A DNA stretch of 64,000 nt from Palleniella muris (GCF_004792655.1 NZ_SRZC01000010.1:1-64000); one strand, 5' to 3'. Positions 25,918 through 36,876 are shown, counted from the stretch's first letter. Notes: a model not told the origin generated them from the sequence alone. Program-made: numbers and translations.

Positions 25918-27357
25918 TCACTTGAGGCCGTTCACTCTTTTCTTTACGGTAGCTACGATGTTAGGGTCTACGACAACAGTGTATTTCTTGCGAAGTCCGG
26001 CAACCCATTCTTTCTCCAGTTTTGCCTGATAATCTGCTGTCACTTGTGCGCGGACATCAGCCATTTCTTGTGGTTTCTTCAGCTTTTTGCCGTAGACAGC
26101 ATCGATAGGATATTCCTTGAGCCTCTTCACTTTGGCGTCTGGTACTTTGAATACGCAGCTGTCGACAAGTGCGTTGTCACCTTTCTTGAACAAACCTTTC
26201 TCTACACGGATGCGGATGATGGAGTCACCATTGAAAGTTGTGCGGAGCTTCTCGTTCCAGTCTTCAAATTTCAAGCCTTTCACGCATTTGGCTACGGCTT
26301 TGACATCACTCTTGGTCTTTACATGGTAGGCCATTCCTTTGAAGCGTGGCTCGTCCCATTTGTAATTCTTCTTGTTCTTCTTGAAGAAAGCGTTAAGTCC
26401 GGCTTCATCTTTCGCACCTTTCTCCCACACTTCACGGTTACTTATCTCATAGAGGAGAAGACCATCATGGTATTCGCGGATAAGGTGGGCAAGGTCAGAG
26501 TCTTCAGCCTGCATTTGTGCTGCATGCTCATCCATAATCTGCTCTGCAGTCTTACCGTTGCTTGCGGCTACTTCTTCCTGCACCTTGCGGTCGATAATCT
26601 GTTCGCGGATGTTGCGGCGGTCGATGAAAGTCATGATGTTTGCTTTAAGGGAGTCGAACGGCTCAAGCATTTTCTTGTCAATGACTTTTATTATATGCCA
26701 ACCGACAGGAGACTGTACCGGTTTTCCCACCTCTCCTTTTTTCAAGGCATAGGCAGCCTTGTCAAACTCTTCAAATGTCTGACCGTGGCTAATCCAACCA
26801 ATCACACCACCACGGGAAGCGGCTCCCGGGTCGTCAGATTTCTTTGTTGCAAGCTCTGTAAAGTCTGCACCTGTTTGTAATGCGTTGTAAAGAGAGTCTA
26901 TGCGTGCTTTTGCTGCAGCTTCTGCTGCCTTGTCTGCATTTGTCGACAGACGTACGAAGATATGGGCAGGCTGTATCAGTCCGTCAGGACCGATGCGCTT
27001 CAGCTCATTATTATATATGGTATGCGCTTCAGCTTCGACATCCGCATCATTGATAAAAGACGGACGTATCTGCTGGTCACGGTATTGCAAGAACTCCTTT
27101 TTGTATGAACTGAGAGTATCCATCCCTTCATCAACGGCGGACTGTACTTTCAGCTTGTAGTTTACAAAAAGGTCAACATACTCATCAACGGTCTTCTTGT
27201 CGATAACGTTCTCAGAGTTGTTCTTCTTGTAAGAGTATTCAAATTCCGAGCGTGCAATGTTTTGCCCTGCAATGGTCATTATCACAGGATCGTCTGTCTG
27301 TGCAAAAGTGCCGGCAGAACCAAAGATAAGCATTGCTATGACTGTCTTTAACTTCAT
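25918..27357 (-). CDS. PpiC/parvulin-type peptidylprolyl isomerase
   Basis: 479-residue exported isomerase. Signal peptide (MKLKTVIAMLIFGSAGTFAQ) is followed by an N-terminal helical region (EFEYSYKKNNSENVIDKKTVDEYVDLFVNYKLK), one clear parvulin domain (about residues 120-230; GGVIGWISHGQTFEEFDKAAY and PVGWHIIKVIDKK) and a Lys-rich C-terminal half of about 250 residues that may act as a chaperone. It begins the run of envelope genes after guaB and is 55 bases upstream of the SurA-like gene. Confidence 0.85.
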   Translation of the reverse strand: MKLKTVIAMLIFGSAGTFAQTDDPVIMTIAGQNIARSEFEYSYKKNNSENVIDKKTVDEYVDLFVNYKLKVQSAVDEGMDTLSSYKKEFLQYRDQQIRPSFINDADVEAEAHTIYNNELKRIGPDGLIQPAHIFVRLSTNADKAAEAAAKARIDSLYNALQTGADFTELATKKSDDPGAASRGGVIGWISHGQTFEEFDKAAYALKKGEVGKPVQSPVGWHIIKVIDKKMLEPFDSLKANIMTFIDRRNIREQIIDRKVQEEVAASNGKTAEQIMDEHAAQMQAEDSDLAHLIREYHDGLLLYEISNREVWEKGAKDEAGLNAFFKKNKKNYKWDEPRFKGMAYHVKTKSDVKAVAKCVKGLKFEDWNEKLRTTFNGDSIIRIRVEKGLFKKGDNALVDSCVFKVPDAKVKRLKEYPIDAVYGKKLKKPQEMADVRAQVTADYQAKLEKEWVAGLRKKYTVVVDPNIVATVKKRVNGLK

Positions 27358-27463
27358 ATAGATGTATTGCTATGTTGAATTAAATCGCCTCTTTTACATA
27401 GCTATTGATACAGCCGGGAAGAGGGCTATTCGTGTTCTACAGTTAGTTTGTTTATAATTGTTA

Positions 27464-27503
27464 ATGGTGTGTTCTAATGAATGAATTCTTTAGAACACAC
27501 CAT
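27464..27503 (-). terminator. Hairpin after guaB
   Basis: atggtgtgttcta (27464-27476) pairs with tagaacacaccat (27491-27503), 13 bp perfect, 16 bases after the guaB stop. No strong T-run follows on the minus strand, so some read-through to the isomerase genes is likely. Confidence 0.6.
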
Positions 27504-27519
27504 ATATCATATTTGGGAA

Positions 27520-29010
<1,491 letters not shown>

Positions 29011-29030
29011 TTAAAAATGAATATTGTATG

Positions 29031-29038
29031 CAAAATTA
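29031..29038 (-). promoter_or_regulatory. -7 element (TAATTTTG) for guaB
   Basis: Minus-strand TAATTTTG 33 bases before the guaB ATG; no TTTG at standard spacing. Confidence 0.45.
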
Positions 29039-29171
29039 CAAAAAAATCCCCATATACCGTTAATATCTACTGACAATTAACACTAATTTGCCAAACAAGG
29101 CTGTCCGCATAGGATTAACTGATAAGAAAATGCAAGAAACAGCAGCAAAACAAGTTGTTACGGAAACAATT

Positions 29172-29204
29172 CATGGGGCAGGGTGGAAATTCCTCTGCCC
29201 CATG
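29172..29204 (-). terminator. Hairpin after recQ
   Basis: catggggcag (29172-29181) pairs with ctgccccatg (29195-29204), 4 bases after the recQ stop. The GC-rich stem is followed on the minus strand by aattgttt, a weak T-run. Confidence 0.65.
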
Positions 29205-29207
29205 AAC

Positions 29208-31385
29208 TCAGTTCGCCATTTCCGACATGAATTTTATGCGCACAAGCCGTAGCTCGTCATCGGTGAAATCCCCGTCAAACTCGTTGGAAGCGACGCGGAT
29301 GTCGTCTGTCTCGCTGTTCATGAAATAGTCATAGATGTCATCAACATTTTCATCATCAAGCACATCCTCAATGTAATAGTCAATGTTGAGTTTCATTCCG
29401 CTATAGACTATAGTTTCTATCTCTGTCAGCAGTTCCTCGTATTCCATGTTCAGCGCATTGGCAATGTCGTCAAGAGGCATGCGCTTGTCAATGCTCTGGA
29501 TAATCTTCACTTTCAGCATGGACTTCTTTGGCACAGTACGCACACGCAGTTCCTCCGGGCGTTCTATGTCGTTTTCCTCACAATACATCTTTATCAGGGT
29601 ACAGAACGACTTGCCGTATTTGCGTGCTTTGCCGGCACCGACTCCTTGTATCTGCTGCAGTTCCTCCATGGTGACAGGATACATTGTCGCCATCTGTTCC
29701 AAAGACATGTCAAGGAACACTACATACGGCGGCACTTTGTGCTTTCGTGCCACTCTCAGACGCTCATCCTTGAGCATCTTCTGCAGGACAGGGTCAAGTG
29801 CAGAGGTGCCGCATTCACCATTCCCACCATAATCCAACTGACGAAAGTCTGTATCTTTCATGATAGGGAATGACACAGGGTTCTTCAGGAAATCCTTTCC
29901 TAAATCCGTTATTTTCAAAAGTCCGTAGCTCTCAACATCCTTGCGGACGTATCCGGCAAGCATGGCATGGCGGATTACCGGATTCCAGAACTTCTCGTCC
30001 ATGTCTTCCCCTGAGCCGAATTCCTCCAGCTTGTCATGGTTATGCGAAACGATATCGTCTGTTCCGCGTCCTTTGATGAAGTCCACAACATACTGGGAAC
30101 GGAAATTCTCTTTTAAGGCAATAATGGCGTTAAGGAGCACGATAAGCTCCTCTCTGCCTTCAACCTTTTCTTTCGGATTGCGGCAGTTGTCGCAATTCCC
30201 GCAGTTTTCATTTGGATAATCCTCACCGAAATAGTGGAGCAGGAATTTCCTGCGGCATACGGAAGTCTCGGCGTATGCCGCCGTCTCTTGCAGCAACTGC
30301 CTTCCGATGTCCTGTTCTGCCACCGGTTTCCCCTCCATGAATTTCTCCAATTTCTGAAGGTCTTTGTGCGAATAGAATGCTATGCACACCCCCTCGCCAC
30401 CGTCACGCCCTGCACGTCCCGTTTCCTGATAATAGCCTTCCAAGGATTTTGGGATGTCATAATGAATCACGAAGCGTACATCAGGCTTGTCTATTCCCAT
30501 GCCAAAGGCTATTGTCGCCACAATGACATCAACTTCCTCCATAAGGAAATTGTCCTGCGTCTCTGAGCGTGTCTGTGTGTCAAGCCCGGCATGATATGCG
30601 GCAGCACGGATGTCATTGGCACGGAGCACTTCTGCAAGTTCCTCGACTTTCTTGCGTGACAGGCAGTAGATGATGCCGCTCTTGCCATGATTTGCCTTTA
30701 TGAACTTTATGAGCTGCTTGTCAACACCATCTGTTTTCGGGCGCACCTCATAATAAAGGTTCGGGCGGTTGAAAGAACTCTTGAACTCCAGAGCGTCAGG
30801 CATTCCGAGTGATTTCTTTATGTCTATCCTCACTTTGTCTGTTGCCGTCGCCGTAAGAGCAATGACAGGAGCTTTGCCAATCTCGTTGATTATGGGGCGT
30901 ATGCGGCGGTATTCCGGGCGGAAGTCATGCCCCCATTCCGAGATACAATGAGCCTCGTCGACAGCATAGAACGAAACCTTGACTCCGGGAGATTTAAGGA
31001 AATCGACATAATCATCCTTGGTCAATGACTCCGGAGCCACATACAGCAGTTTTGTCCTGCCCTCACGCACATCCTTTTTTACTTGATCAATGGCAGACTT
31101 GTTAAGGGAAGAGTTCAGATAGTGTGCCAGTCCGCTGTCTTCGCTGATGCCGTTGATGACATCAACCTGATTCTTCATCAGGGCGATGAGTGGTGAAATG
31201 ACTATTGCCGTGCCGTCCATAATGAGTGCAGGCAACTGGTAACAGAGACTTTTGCCTCCGCCTGTCGGCATAAGCACAAAGACATCATTGCCTTCCAGCA
31301 AAGACCGGATGACACGTTCTTGCTCGCCTTTGAACTTGTCAAAGCCGAAATATTGCTTGAGTTTCTCTGTCAGGTTTATGTCCAT
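29208..31385 (-). CDS. recQ: ATP-dependent DNA helicase RecQ
   Basis: 725-residue helicase. Motif I is PTGGGKSLCYQLPA and motif II is the DEAH box in AVDEAHCISEWGHDFRPEYR. Helicase C domain shows IAFGMGIDKPDVRFVIHYDIPKS and YYQETGRAGRDG. A zinc site follows (CRRKFLLHYFGE, NCGNCDNC), then winged helix and an HRDC domain (about 520-605; LEQMATMYPVTMEELQQIQGVG). An extra C-terminal stretch of about 120 residues includes a helix-turn-helix-like segment (IDKRMPLDDIANALNM) and an acidic tail. It unwinds recombination and replication intermediates. It is third in a clpP-clpX-recQ run. Confidence 0.95.
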   Translation of the reverse strand: MDINLTEKLKQYFGFDKFKGEQERVIRSLLEGNDVFVLMPTGGGKSLCYQLPALIMDGTAIVISPLIALMKNQVDVINGISEDSGLAHYLNSSLNKSAIDQVKKDVREGRTKLLYVAPESLTKDDYVDFLKSPGVKVSFYAVDEAHCISEWGHDFRPEYRRIRPIINEIGKAPVIALTATATDKVRIDIKKSLGMPDALEFKSSFNRPNLYYEVRPKTDGVDKQLIKFIKANHGKSGIIYCLSRKKVEELAEVLRANDIRAAAYHAGLDTQTRSETQDNFLMEEVDVIVATIAFGMGIDKPDVRFVIHYDIPKSLEGYYQETGRAGRDGGEGVCIAFYSHKDLQKLEKFMEGKPVAEQDIGRQLLQETAAYAETSVCRRKFLLHYFGEDYPNENCGNCDNCRNPKEKVEGREELIVLLNAIIALKENFRSQYVVDFIKGRGTDDIVSHNHDKLEEFGSGEDMDEKFWNPVIRHAMLAGYVRKDVESYGLLKITDLGKDFLKNPVSFPIMKDTDFRQLDYGGNGECGTSALDPVLQKMLKDERLRVARKHKVPPYVVFLDMSLEQMATMYPVTMEELQQIQGVGAGKARKYGKSFCTLIKMYCEENDIERPEELRVRTVPKKSMLKVKIIQSIDKRMPLDDIANALNMEYEELLTEIETIVYSGMKLNIDYYIEDVLDDENVDDIYDYFMNSETDDIRVASNEFDGDFTDDELRLVRIKFMSEMAN

Positions 31386-31486
31386 TTATCAGAAGTTAGA
31401 AGGTCGTTTTTCTTTTTGCCATGCAAAATGGCTATGGCATTGCCGGCAATCCATGCAATGCCATAATGTGAATGTGCCATGGTGTG

Positions 31487-31535
31487 CATTGTCTGTGGTT
31501 CGCATGCACTGCTGTTGCCGTAACCACAGACAATG
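31487..31535 (-). terminator. Hairpin between clpX and recQ
   Basis: cattgtctgtggtt (31487-31500) pairs with aaccacagacaatg (31522-31535), 14 bp perfect, starting 3 bases after the clpX stop. The 21-base loop is long and no T-run follows, so it may stabilise the clpX message end or attenuate recQ. Confidence 0.5.
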
Positions 31536-31538
31536 TCC

Positions 31539-32798
31539 TTATGCAAGGTTTGCCTTGTCAAGCTGGGCTTGTGCATATTCTTTTGTAACACTGAAAGTCT
31601 TCTTTTTTGATGAAGGAGCGTCAAACATCGCATCGTTCATCACCGCCTCGACTATGGAGCGCAATCCACGGGCGCCGAGCTTGTACTCTACAGCCTTGTC
31701 AACCATATACTCCAATGCGTCCTCATCGAAAGACAGTTTCACTCCGTCCATACCCATGAGTTTCTCATATTGTTTGACAATGGAGTTCTTCGGTTCCACA
31801 AGGATGCGCTTCAGGGCTTCCCTGTCCAGCGGATGAAGGAATGTAAGCACCGGCAGGCGTCCGATAATCTCAGGAATAAGTCCGAAAGACTTCAAGTCCT
31901 GTGGCAGGATATATTTCATGATGTCCTTTTTGTCGATGCTCTTCCTGTCGTTTGTGCTGTTGTAGCCCACAACATGGGTGTTCAGACGCTGCGCTATTTT
32001 CCTTTCTATTCCGTCAAAGGCTCCACCACAGATGAAGAGGATGTTGCGTGTGTCCACATGGATATAGTCCTGGTCAGGATGCTTGCGGCCTCCCTTTGGC
32101 GGCACATTGACCATTGTGCCTTCAAGGAGTTTCAGGAGTCCTTGCTGCACTCCCTCGCCGCTGACGTCACGTGTGATGCTCGGATTGTCGCCCTTGCGTG
32201 CTATCTTGTCAATCTCGTCAATGAAAACAATGCCGCGCTGTGCAGCCTCAAGATTGTAGTCTGCCACCTGAAGAAGGCGTGAGAGAATGCTCTCCACATC
32301 CTCGCCGACATATCCTGCTTCGGTGAACACCGTGGCGTCGACAATGGTGAACGGTACATTAAGCAACTTTGCTATGGAACGCGCGAGAAGGGTCTTGCCC
32401 GTACCGGTAGAGCCGACCATGACGATGTTCGACTTCTCTATCTCCACACCGTCATCTGTGTCCGGCTGGCTGAGTCGCTTGTAATGGTTGTACACTGCCA
32501 CGGCAAGGAAGCGCTTTGCCTCTTCCTGTCCTATGACATACTTGTCAAGATGGTCTTTTATCTCATGTGGCGTAGGCACAGCCTTCATGTCAAACGACTC
32601 GCCACCTTTGTTTCTTACAGAATTGTTCGCCTTTGCAGCAAGAGCGTCAGAGGTGTTGCCAAGCGCATTCTCGACTATCTCGTATGCGCTGATGACACAA
32701 TCTCCGCAGACATGTCCGTTAAGACCTGTCAGCATCAGTTCTGTCTGGGTCTCATCCCTGCCACAAAGGCAGCAGTGTTTTAATTCTTTCTTTGCCAT
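31539..32798 (-). CDS. clpX: Clp protease ATPase subunit ClpX
   Basis: 419-residue AAA+ unfoldase that feeds substrates to ClpP. The N-terminal zinc-binding domain has C9/C12 and C31/C34. Walker A is GSTGTGKT (residues 129-136), the pore loop lies in GYVGEDVES, Walker B is [12 protein letters not shown], and sensor 2 is [13 protein letters not shown]. The IGF-type loop for ClpP docking lies in the usual region. It lies 86 bases after clpP on the same strand. Confidence 0.96.
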   Translation of the reverse strand: MAKKELKHCCLCGRDETQTELMLTGLNGHVCGDCVISAYEIVENALGNTSDALAAKANNSVRNKGGESFDMKAVPTPHEIKDHLDKYVIGQEEAKRFLAVAVYNHYKRLSQPDTDDGVEIEKSNIVMVGSTGTGKTLLARSIAKLLNVPFTIVDATVFTEAGYVGEDVESILSRLLQVADYNLEAAQRGIVFIDEIDKIARKGDNPSITRDVSGEGVQQGLLKLLEGTMVNVPPKGGRKHPDQDYIHVDTRNILFICGGAFDGIERKIAQRLNTHVVGYNSTNDRKSIDKKDIMKYILPQDLKSFGLIPEIIGRLPVLTFLHPLDREALKRILVEPKNSIVKQYEKLMGMDGVKLSFDEDALEYMVDKAVEYKLGARGLRSIVEAVMNDAMFDAPSSKKKTFSVTKEYAQAQLDKANLA

Positions 32799-32884
32799 AT
32801 ATTATCAGAAAGGGACGGTGGCAGCAATGCCTTACCTGTCTCTTTACCTTAAAAAATCGTACGAAAACTGTTTTTGCTTCCTGA

Positions 32885-33574
32885 TTATTTGCGGGAATGC
32901 ACGTTGTCTATCATGCCATATTCCTTAGCCTCCTCTGCCGTCATCCAATAGTTGCGGTCTGAGTCTGCCCATACCTTTTCATAGTCGGTGTGGGAGTGCT
33001 CGGCAATAATTGTATACAGTTCTTTCTTAAACTTCATAATCTCACGCGCCTCAATCTCAATGTCGGAAGCCTGTCCCTGCACACCTCCCAATGGCTGGTG
33101 GATCATCACACGGCTGTGAGGCAGTGCACTGCGCTTGCCCTCCTTGCCTGCCACGAGAAGCACTGCTGCCATAGACGCTGCCATGCCTGTACAGATTGTG
33201 GCGACATCACTTGAGATGAACTGCATCGTGTCGTAGATTCCGAGACCTGCAGTGACACTGCCACCCGGGGAGTTGATGTATATTGATATGTCCTTGTCTG
33301 GGTCACAGCTGTCAAGATAGAGCAGCTGCGCCTGCAGCGTGTTGGCTGTATAGTCGTCCACCTGTGTGCCAAGGAAGATGATGCGGTCCATCATCAGTCG
33401 TGAGAACACATCCATCTGCGTCACGTTCAACTGGCGTTCCTCAAGGATGTAAGGGTTCACGTACTGGCTGTGCATGTTCATTGCTGCCTTGCTCTGGAAA
33501 CGCATGACGTCATCAAAGAGCATGCCGTCCATGCCCAGGTGCCTGGTTGCATATTTTCTGAAATCGTTGTTCAT
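32885..33574 (-). CDS. clpP: ATP-dependent Clp protease proteolytic subunit
   Basis: 229-residue serine peptidase. Catalytic triad: S134 in [11 protein letters not shown]159 in [11 protein letters not shown], and probably D206 in SDRNYWM. The N-terminal extension of about 37 residues over the E. coli enzyme includes a propeptide-like segment. [18 protein letters not shown] marks the oxyanion region. First gene of the clpP-clpX-recQ run with a -7 element at 33648-33655. Confidence 0.96.
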   Translation of the reverse strand: MNNDFRKYATRHLGMDGMLFDDVMRFQSKAAMNMHSQYVNPYILEERQLNVTQMDVFSRLMMDRIIFLGTQVDDYTANTLQAQLLYLDSCDPDKDISIYINSPGGSVTAGLGIYDTMQFISSDVATICTGMAASMAAVLLVAGKEGKRSALPHSRVMIHQPLGGVQGQASDIEIEAREIMKFKKELYTIIAEHSHTDYEKVWADSDRNYWMTAEEAKEYGMIDNVHSRK

Positions 33575-33647
33575 ATATAATGTAATGTCGTTGTGCTATA
33601 CAATATAATAATATGGAAGAAAGGCATGCTGCCTTCTGTTCATAGTA

Positions 33648-33655
33648 CAAAATTA
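33648..33655 (-). promoter_or_regulatory. -7 element (TAATTTTG) for clpP
   Basis: Minus-strand TAATTTTG 74 bases before the clpP ATG. Confidence 0.45.
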
Positions 33656-33819
33656 CAAAAAAAAAATGACATCATATTTCTTGCCGGAAAATATTTTTGC
33701 TAAAAAAGATTAATTGCCGGCAGTTGCTTATGCTTCATTTCCCCTTTTTGTAGTGCAAAGGTACAAAATTTTCATCCCAATACCAAACATTATAGGGGTA
33801 TAATGTGGGGTATGTAGAT

Positions 33820-33857
33820 AAAAGTACGGTCGCTCCACTGCTGACGACCGTACTTTT
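33820..33857. terminator. Bidirectional hairpin after the DUF1294 gene
   Basis: aaaagtacggtcg (33820-33832) pairs perfectly with cgaccgtactttt (33845-33857). It overlaps the stop codon of the DUF1294 gene and is flanked by A/T runs on both sides. Confidence 0.7.
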
Positions 33858-34128
33858 ATTGCATGCCAATAACGAAGTATGCCGCTATGGCAGCCTGCGC
33901 AATGATTATTGCAGGGATGCCATAGCGGAACTTTTTGTGCAAAGTCTTGTGGTGCCACAGTCTCATGCCTGCCCATGCACCGATGCTGCCACCTAAGGCA
34001 GCGAGCAAAAGCAGGGTCTTCTCCGATATGCGCCACCATGACTTCTTTGCCTTCAGTTTGTCAATGCCATAGACGAGGAAGGCAAGGATGTTTATGGCGG
34101 GCAGATAATAGATTAACAACTCTTTCAT
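33856..34128 (-). CDS. DUF1294 family small membrane protein
   Basis: 90-residue protein with two or three membrane segments (YYLPAINILAFLVYGIDKLKAKK, TLLLLAALGGSIGAWAGM, IPAIIIAQAAIAAYFVIG). The YGIDKxxAKxxxWRISE and GGSIGAWAGM.LFxHKTxKxxF patterns identify DUF1294. Function unknown. It follows the broken alcohol dehydrogenase by 32 bases on the same strand. Its stop lies inside a terminator hairpin. Confidence 0.8.
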   Translation of the reverse strand: MKELLIYYLPAINILAFLVYGIDKLKAKKSWWRISEKTLLLLAALGGSIGAWAGMRLWHHKTLHKKFRYGIPAIIIAQAAIAAYFVIGMQ

Positions 34129-34160
34129 TTCTTAAGTGACTTGTGCAGGAATGCAGATGT

Positions 34161-35198
34161 TCAATCCGGGTACACTGCAACCTTTATCACTCCGTCACAC
34201 TTCTCCTCAAACAGTGTGTAGGCTTCTTCTATCCGTGAGAGTGGGAAGCGGTGTGTGATGAGTGGGGTGGTGTCGATTTTGCCTTCCTCGATAAGGTGGA
34301 GAATCTCTTTGCAGTCGCATCCGTCCACACCTCCTGTCTTGAATGTCAGGTTCTTGCCGTACATCTCAGGCAAAGGAAGTGCTTGCGGTTCGTCGTAGAG
34401 TGCCACGACAGTGACAATGGCGTTAGGGCGTGCACAGCGCTATGCCAGCGGGAATGTGTCCTTCGCCCCTGCCACTTCCAGTACACGGTCGGCACCGCCA
34501 TGGTCGCTGTGCTCCATGACAAATGCCTCGCACTCTTCGGGCGTGGTAAGCAGCACATCAGGATAATGCTTGCTGACGAATGCCCGCCTTTCTGCCGATT
34601 TCTCACAGACAATGATGCGCTTAGGGTTCCGGAGCATGGTGCAGAGCAGTGAGCATACTCCCGTAGGACCGGCACCAATGATGAGCACAGTGTCCTCCTC
34701 CGTTATCTCAGAGATTCGCGCTGCCCAATAGCCGGTGGCAAGCACATCGCCAACGAACAGAGCCTGCTCGTCAGTGACGCTCTCCGGAATGCGGTCAAGC
34801 CCTTGGTCGGCAAGTGGCACACGGACATACTCCGCCTGTCCGCCGTCGATGCGGCAGCCCAAAGCCCAGCCACCGTGGGGTGACGTGCAGTTGTTCACAT
34901 AGCCATGCTTGCAGAAATAGCATTCTCCGCAGAAAGTTTCCACATTGACAGTGACCCTGTCGCCGGGCTTCACTTTCGTCACCTCAGCACCGACCTGCTC
35001 GACAACGCCGACCATTTCATGACCTACGGTGATGCCTTTCACGGCACGAGGGACGCTGCCGTGCTTGATGTGAAGGTCACTTGTGCAGATGCTCCCTAAA
35101 GTAATCCTTACGATGGCATCCGTAGGCTCTGACAACTCGGGCTTTGCCTTTTTAAGCAATGCAAACTTTCCTTCTTCAATGAATGTGTATGCCTTCAT
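34161..35198 (-). pseudogene. Zinc alcohol dehydrogenase interrupted by one in-frame TAG
   Basis: The frame from ATG 35198 reads as a medium-chain zinc dehydrogenase: GSICTSDLHIKHG (catalytic Cys), GHEMVGVVEQVG, the structural-zinc region FCGECYFCKHGYVNNC, and the Rossmann motif IIGAGPTGVCSLL. At codon 253 (34440-34442) it hits TAG, right after KDTFPLA. The same frame then continues without any shift: RCARPNAIVTVVALYDEP and on to DGVIKVAVYPD, the normal C-terminus, stopping at 34161. The lost codon was probably Trp (TGG to TAG). As written the protein loses the end of its cofactor domain, about 92 residues. Recent inactivation, a sequencing error or suppression are possible. It is the third gene of an operon with a flavin reductase and a PAS protein. 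Confidence 0.85.
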
Positions 35199-35200
35199 AG

Positions 35201-35539
35201 TTACTCCTTTTTATCCCTGTCAAACACAGGCATGTTGTCCGGCAGGTCAATGGCAATCTCTATGAGTCCCGCCACGTTGCCCTCCTCGTCGTACCATGGT
35301 GTCTGGTGGAGTTGCTTGTGCTTGCCGTGGCGGATAATCTGGTAAGTGTTGCTTTCCCCGGTCTCCAGCATGTGGCGGATTATTTTGTTCGCGGATTCAG
35401 GATGACAGCCGTACAGGTTCTTTCCTATCGCGTTCCCGTCACGTTTCATGGCACGCTCATTCTGGTATACCACAATGCCCTCCTTGTCGCAAACGGTGAC
35501 AAGGAAGGATGTTTTGTCGAAATAGTTGAAATCCTTCAT
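35201..35539 (-). CDS. Small stand-alone PAS-domain protein
   Basis: 112 residues made of one PAS fold: FLVTVCDKEGIVVYQNERAMKR, GKNLYGCHPESANKIIRHML, NTYQIIRHGKHKQLHQTPWYD and GNVAGLIEIAIDLPDN. No output domain is present. It lies between a flavin reductase (6 bases upstream) and the alcohol dehydrogenase (2 bases downstream), so it may sense redox state or bind flavin or haem for that operon (inference). Confidence 0.75.
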   Translation of the reverse strand: MKDFNYFDKTSFLVTVCDKEGIVVYQNERAMKRDGNAIGKNLYGCHPESANKIIRHMLETGESNTYQIIRHGKHKQLHQTPWYDEEGNVAGLIEIAIDLPDNMPVFDRDKKE

Positions 35540-35545
35540 GTTGCT

Positions 35546-36109
35546 CTATTTCAGTTGCTTGCCGTCAGAGAAAGCGTTGCTGCCCCTGCTGCCGAGGGCA
35601 ATGTAGCCATGATGCACAGGGTCATAGGTTATAAGGTTCATCTTCTCGATGTCAGGATTGCCGTCCTCTGCAAGATAGTCCTCATCCACAAGGATGTTGA
35701 CTATCTCGGCAACGATGTAGAAACCTGTCTCCGACTCGTCAATCTTTTGTGTTATGCGGCATTCGAGGGTCATGGGGAAGTCCGTGAACACAGGCGCATT
35801 GACATGCCCGGCTTTCTCTACAGTCCAGCCTGTCTTCCCAATCTTGTCGCTTTCCTTCTTGGCAGAGACGATGCCGACATAGTCCGCTGCAATCATTGTT
35901 TCCTTTGTAGCAAATGCCACAGTGAACTCACCGGAACGGTCAAGGTTTCTCGTTGTGGCATGATTGCCCATGGAAATCATTATCTCTTTCATGTCCCATT
36001 GCCCTGCCCATGCGGCGTTCATGGCGTTGGGAGTGCCGTCATCGTTGTATGTGCCGATTATCAGCACCGGTTGTGGGACAACCCACGGTTTTGGTTCGAA
36101 GCTCTTCAT
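35546..36109 (-). CDS. Flavin reductase-like FMN-binding protein
   Basis: 187-residue split-barrel protein of the flavin reductase / DIM6 family: KPWVVPQPVLIIGTYNDDGTPNAMNAAWAGQ (substrate and FMN-binding N-terminus), SMGNHATTRNLDRSGEFTVAF and the final GYIALGSRGSNAFSDGKQLK. Such proteins use NAD(P)H to reduce FMN or act as flavoredoxins. First gene of the operon with the PAS protein and the dehydrogenase. A 112-bp hairpin separates it from the glutaredoxin-like gene upstream. Confidence 0.82.
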   Translation of the reverse strand: MKSFEPKPWVVPQPVLIIGTYNDDGTPNAMNAAWAGQWDMKEIMISMGNHATTRNLDRSGEFTVAFATKETMIAADYVGIVSAKKESDKIGKTGWTVEKAGHVNAPVFTDFPMTLECRITQKIDESETGFYIVAEIVNILVDEDYLAEDGNPDIEKMNLITYDPVHHGYIALGSRGSNAFSDGKQLK

Positions 36110-36147
36110 GATGATGTGTTGTTATGATGTTTGCGTAAAATCAATAA

Positions 36148-36259
36148 GTGACTATTGTAAATTACTTTTTATTCAAGTCGTGTTTGTACTAAAACTAATT
36201 TCCAACAGTTACTTATAGTGCAAGCACGACTTGAATACAAAGTAATTTGCAGCAGTCAC
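36148..36259. repeat. Long imperfect hairpin, 43-bp arms
   Basis: Arms 36148-36190 and 36217-36259 match over 43 bp with 6 mismatches; the core ttcaagtcgtg/cacgacttgaa and the aaattac/gtaattt pairs are intact. The loop is 26 bases. It fills the gap between the glutaredoxin-like gene stop (36263) and the flavin reductase start (36109). Confidence 0.8.
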
Positions 36260-36262
36260 TCG

Positions 36263-36565
36263 TCAGCAGCCGCTTCCGTCAAGGTTGCACGCTGCGCCCT
36301 GTGGCTTCTTCTCCTTTGGCGCAAATCCGGCTTTCTCCGGTCGGAAAGTGATAGTGCCGTCCTCAAGTATGAAGCATGGGATGCCGACATATCCAAGGCG
36401 TCGCGTAGATGCGAACTCCTCCCTTGTGTCACGCAAGCGCATGAATTCCTTCAGTCGGTGCACGTGGCTACCGATGTCAATAATCTCATAACGGCTGTCG
36501 CCTTCCGCCTGCTGCTTGACCGCTGTGCAGTCAGGGCAGGTGCTCATTACATAAATCTTTATCAT
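36263..36565 (-). CDS. Glutaredoxin-like protein with CPDC motif
   Basis: 100 residues with a thioredoxin-fold start (MIKIYVMSTCPDCTAVKQQA), the active-site pair C10/C13, a cis-Pro region (YVGIPCFILEDGTI) and a tail ending CNLDGSGC. The extra C-terminal Cys pair is not part of the usual glutaredoxin fold. It probably acts as a dithiol redox carrier. A -7-like element lies at 36652-36659. The stop is 3 bases before the large hairpin at 36148-36259. Confidence 0.75.
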   Translation of the reverse strand: MIKIYVMSTCPDCTAVKQQAEGDSRYEIIDIGSHVHRLKEFMRLRDTREEFASTRRLGYVGIPCFILEDGTITFRPEKAGFAPKEKKPQGAACNLDGSGC

Positions 36566-36651
36566 ACTTTTGAACGTTTGGTTGATATGATATGGTTCTG
36601 TTGGGCGGCGGGAAATTTTTCTTCGTCAGGTGCTTTCCCGTTCCATGGGTG

Positions 36652-36659
36652 CAAATTTA
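36652..36659 (-). promoter_or_regulatory. -7 element (TAAATTTG) for the glutaredoxin-like gene
   Basis: Minus-strand TAAATTTG 87 bases before the ATG; no clear TTTG partner. The rest of 36660-36876 holds nothing I can assign. Confidence 0.35.
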
Positions 36660-36876
36660 CACAAAAAAAAGATAGTAGTGCGATTTTTATGGTTAAAATG
36701 TACTATTTCAGTGTGAGCAAAAGAGTTAAAATTAGTTGTCTGGGCACAGATAAGGTACGGTCTGTTGCTCGCATGGCATTCCGTGGATAAAGGTTGCGGG
36801 AATGAAAAGATGATAGAGGAATGATCCGCGTATAGATTCACCTGTGGTAACAAACTTTATATGTATATACAGCATG

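Noticed and set aside
34440..34442. TAG as a recoded amino acid (pyrrolysine or suppressor)
   Set aside because: No pyl genes or known TAG recoding in Bacteroidales. Trp-to-stop mutation is simpler.
36626..36853. 75-codon minus-strand ORF upstream of the glutaredoxin-like gene
   Set aside because: It covers the predicted promoter and has no recognisable domain or signal.
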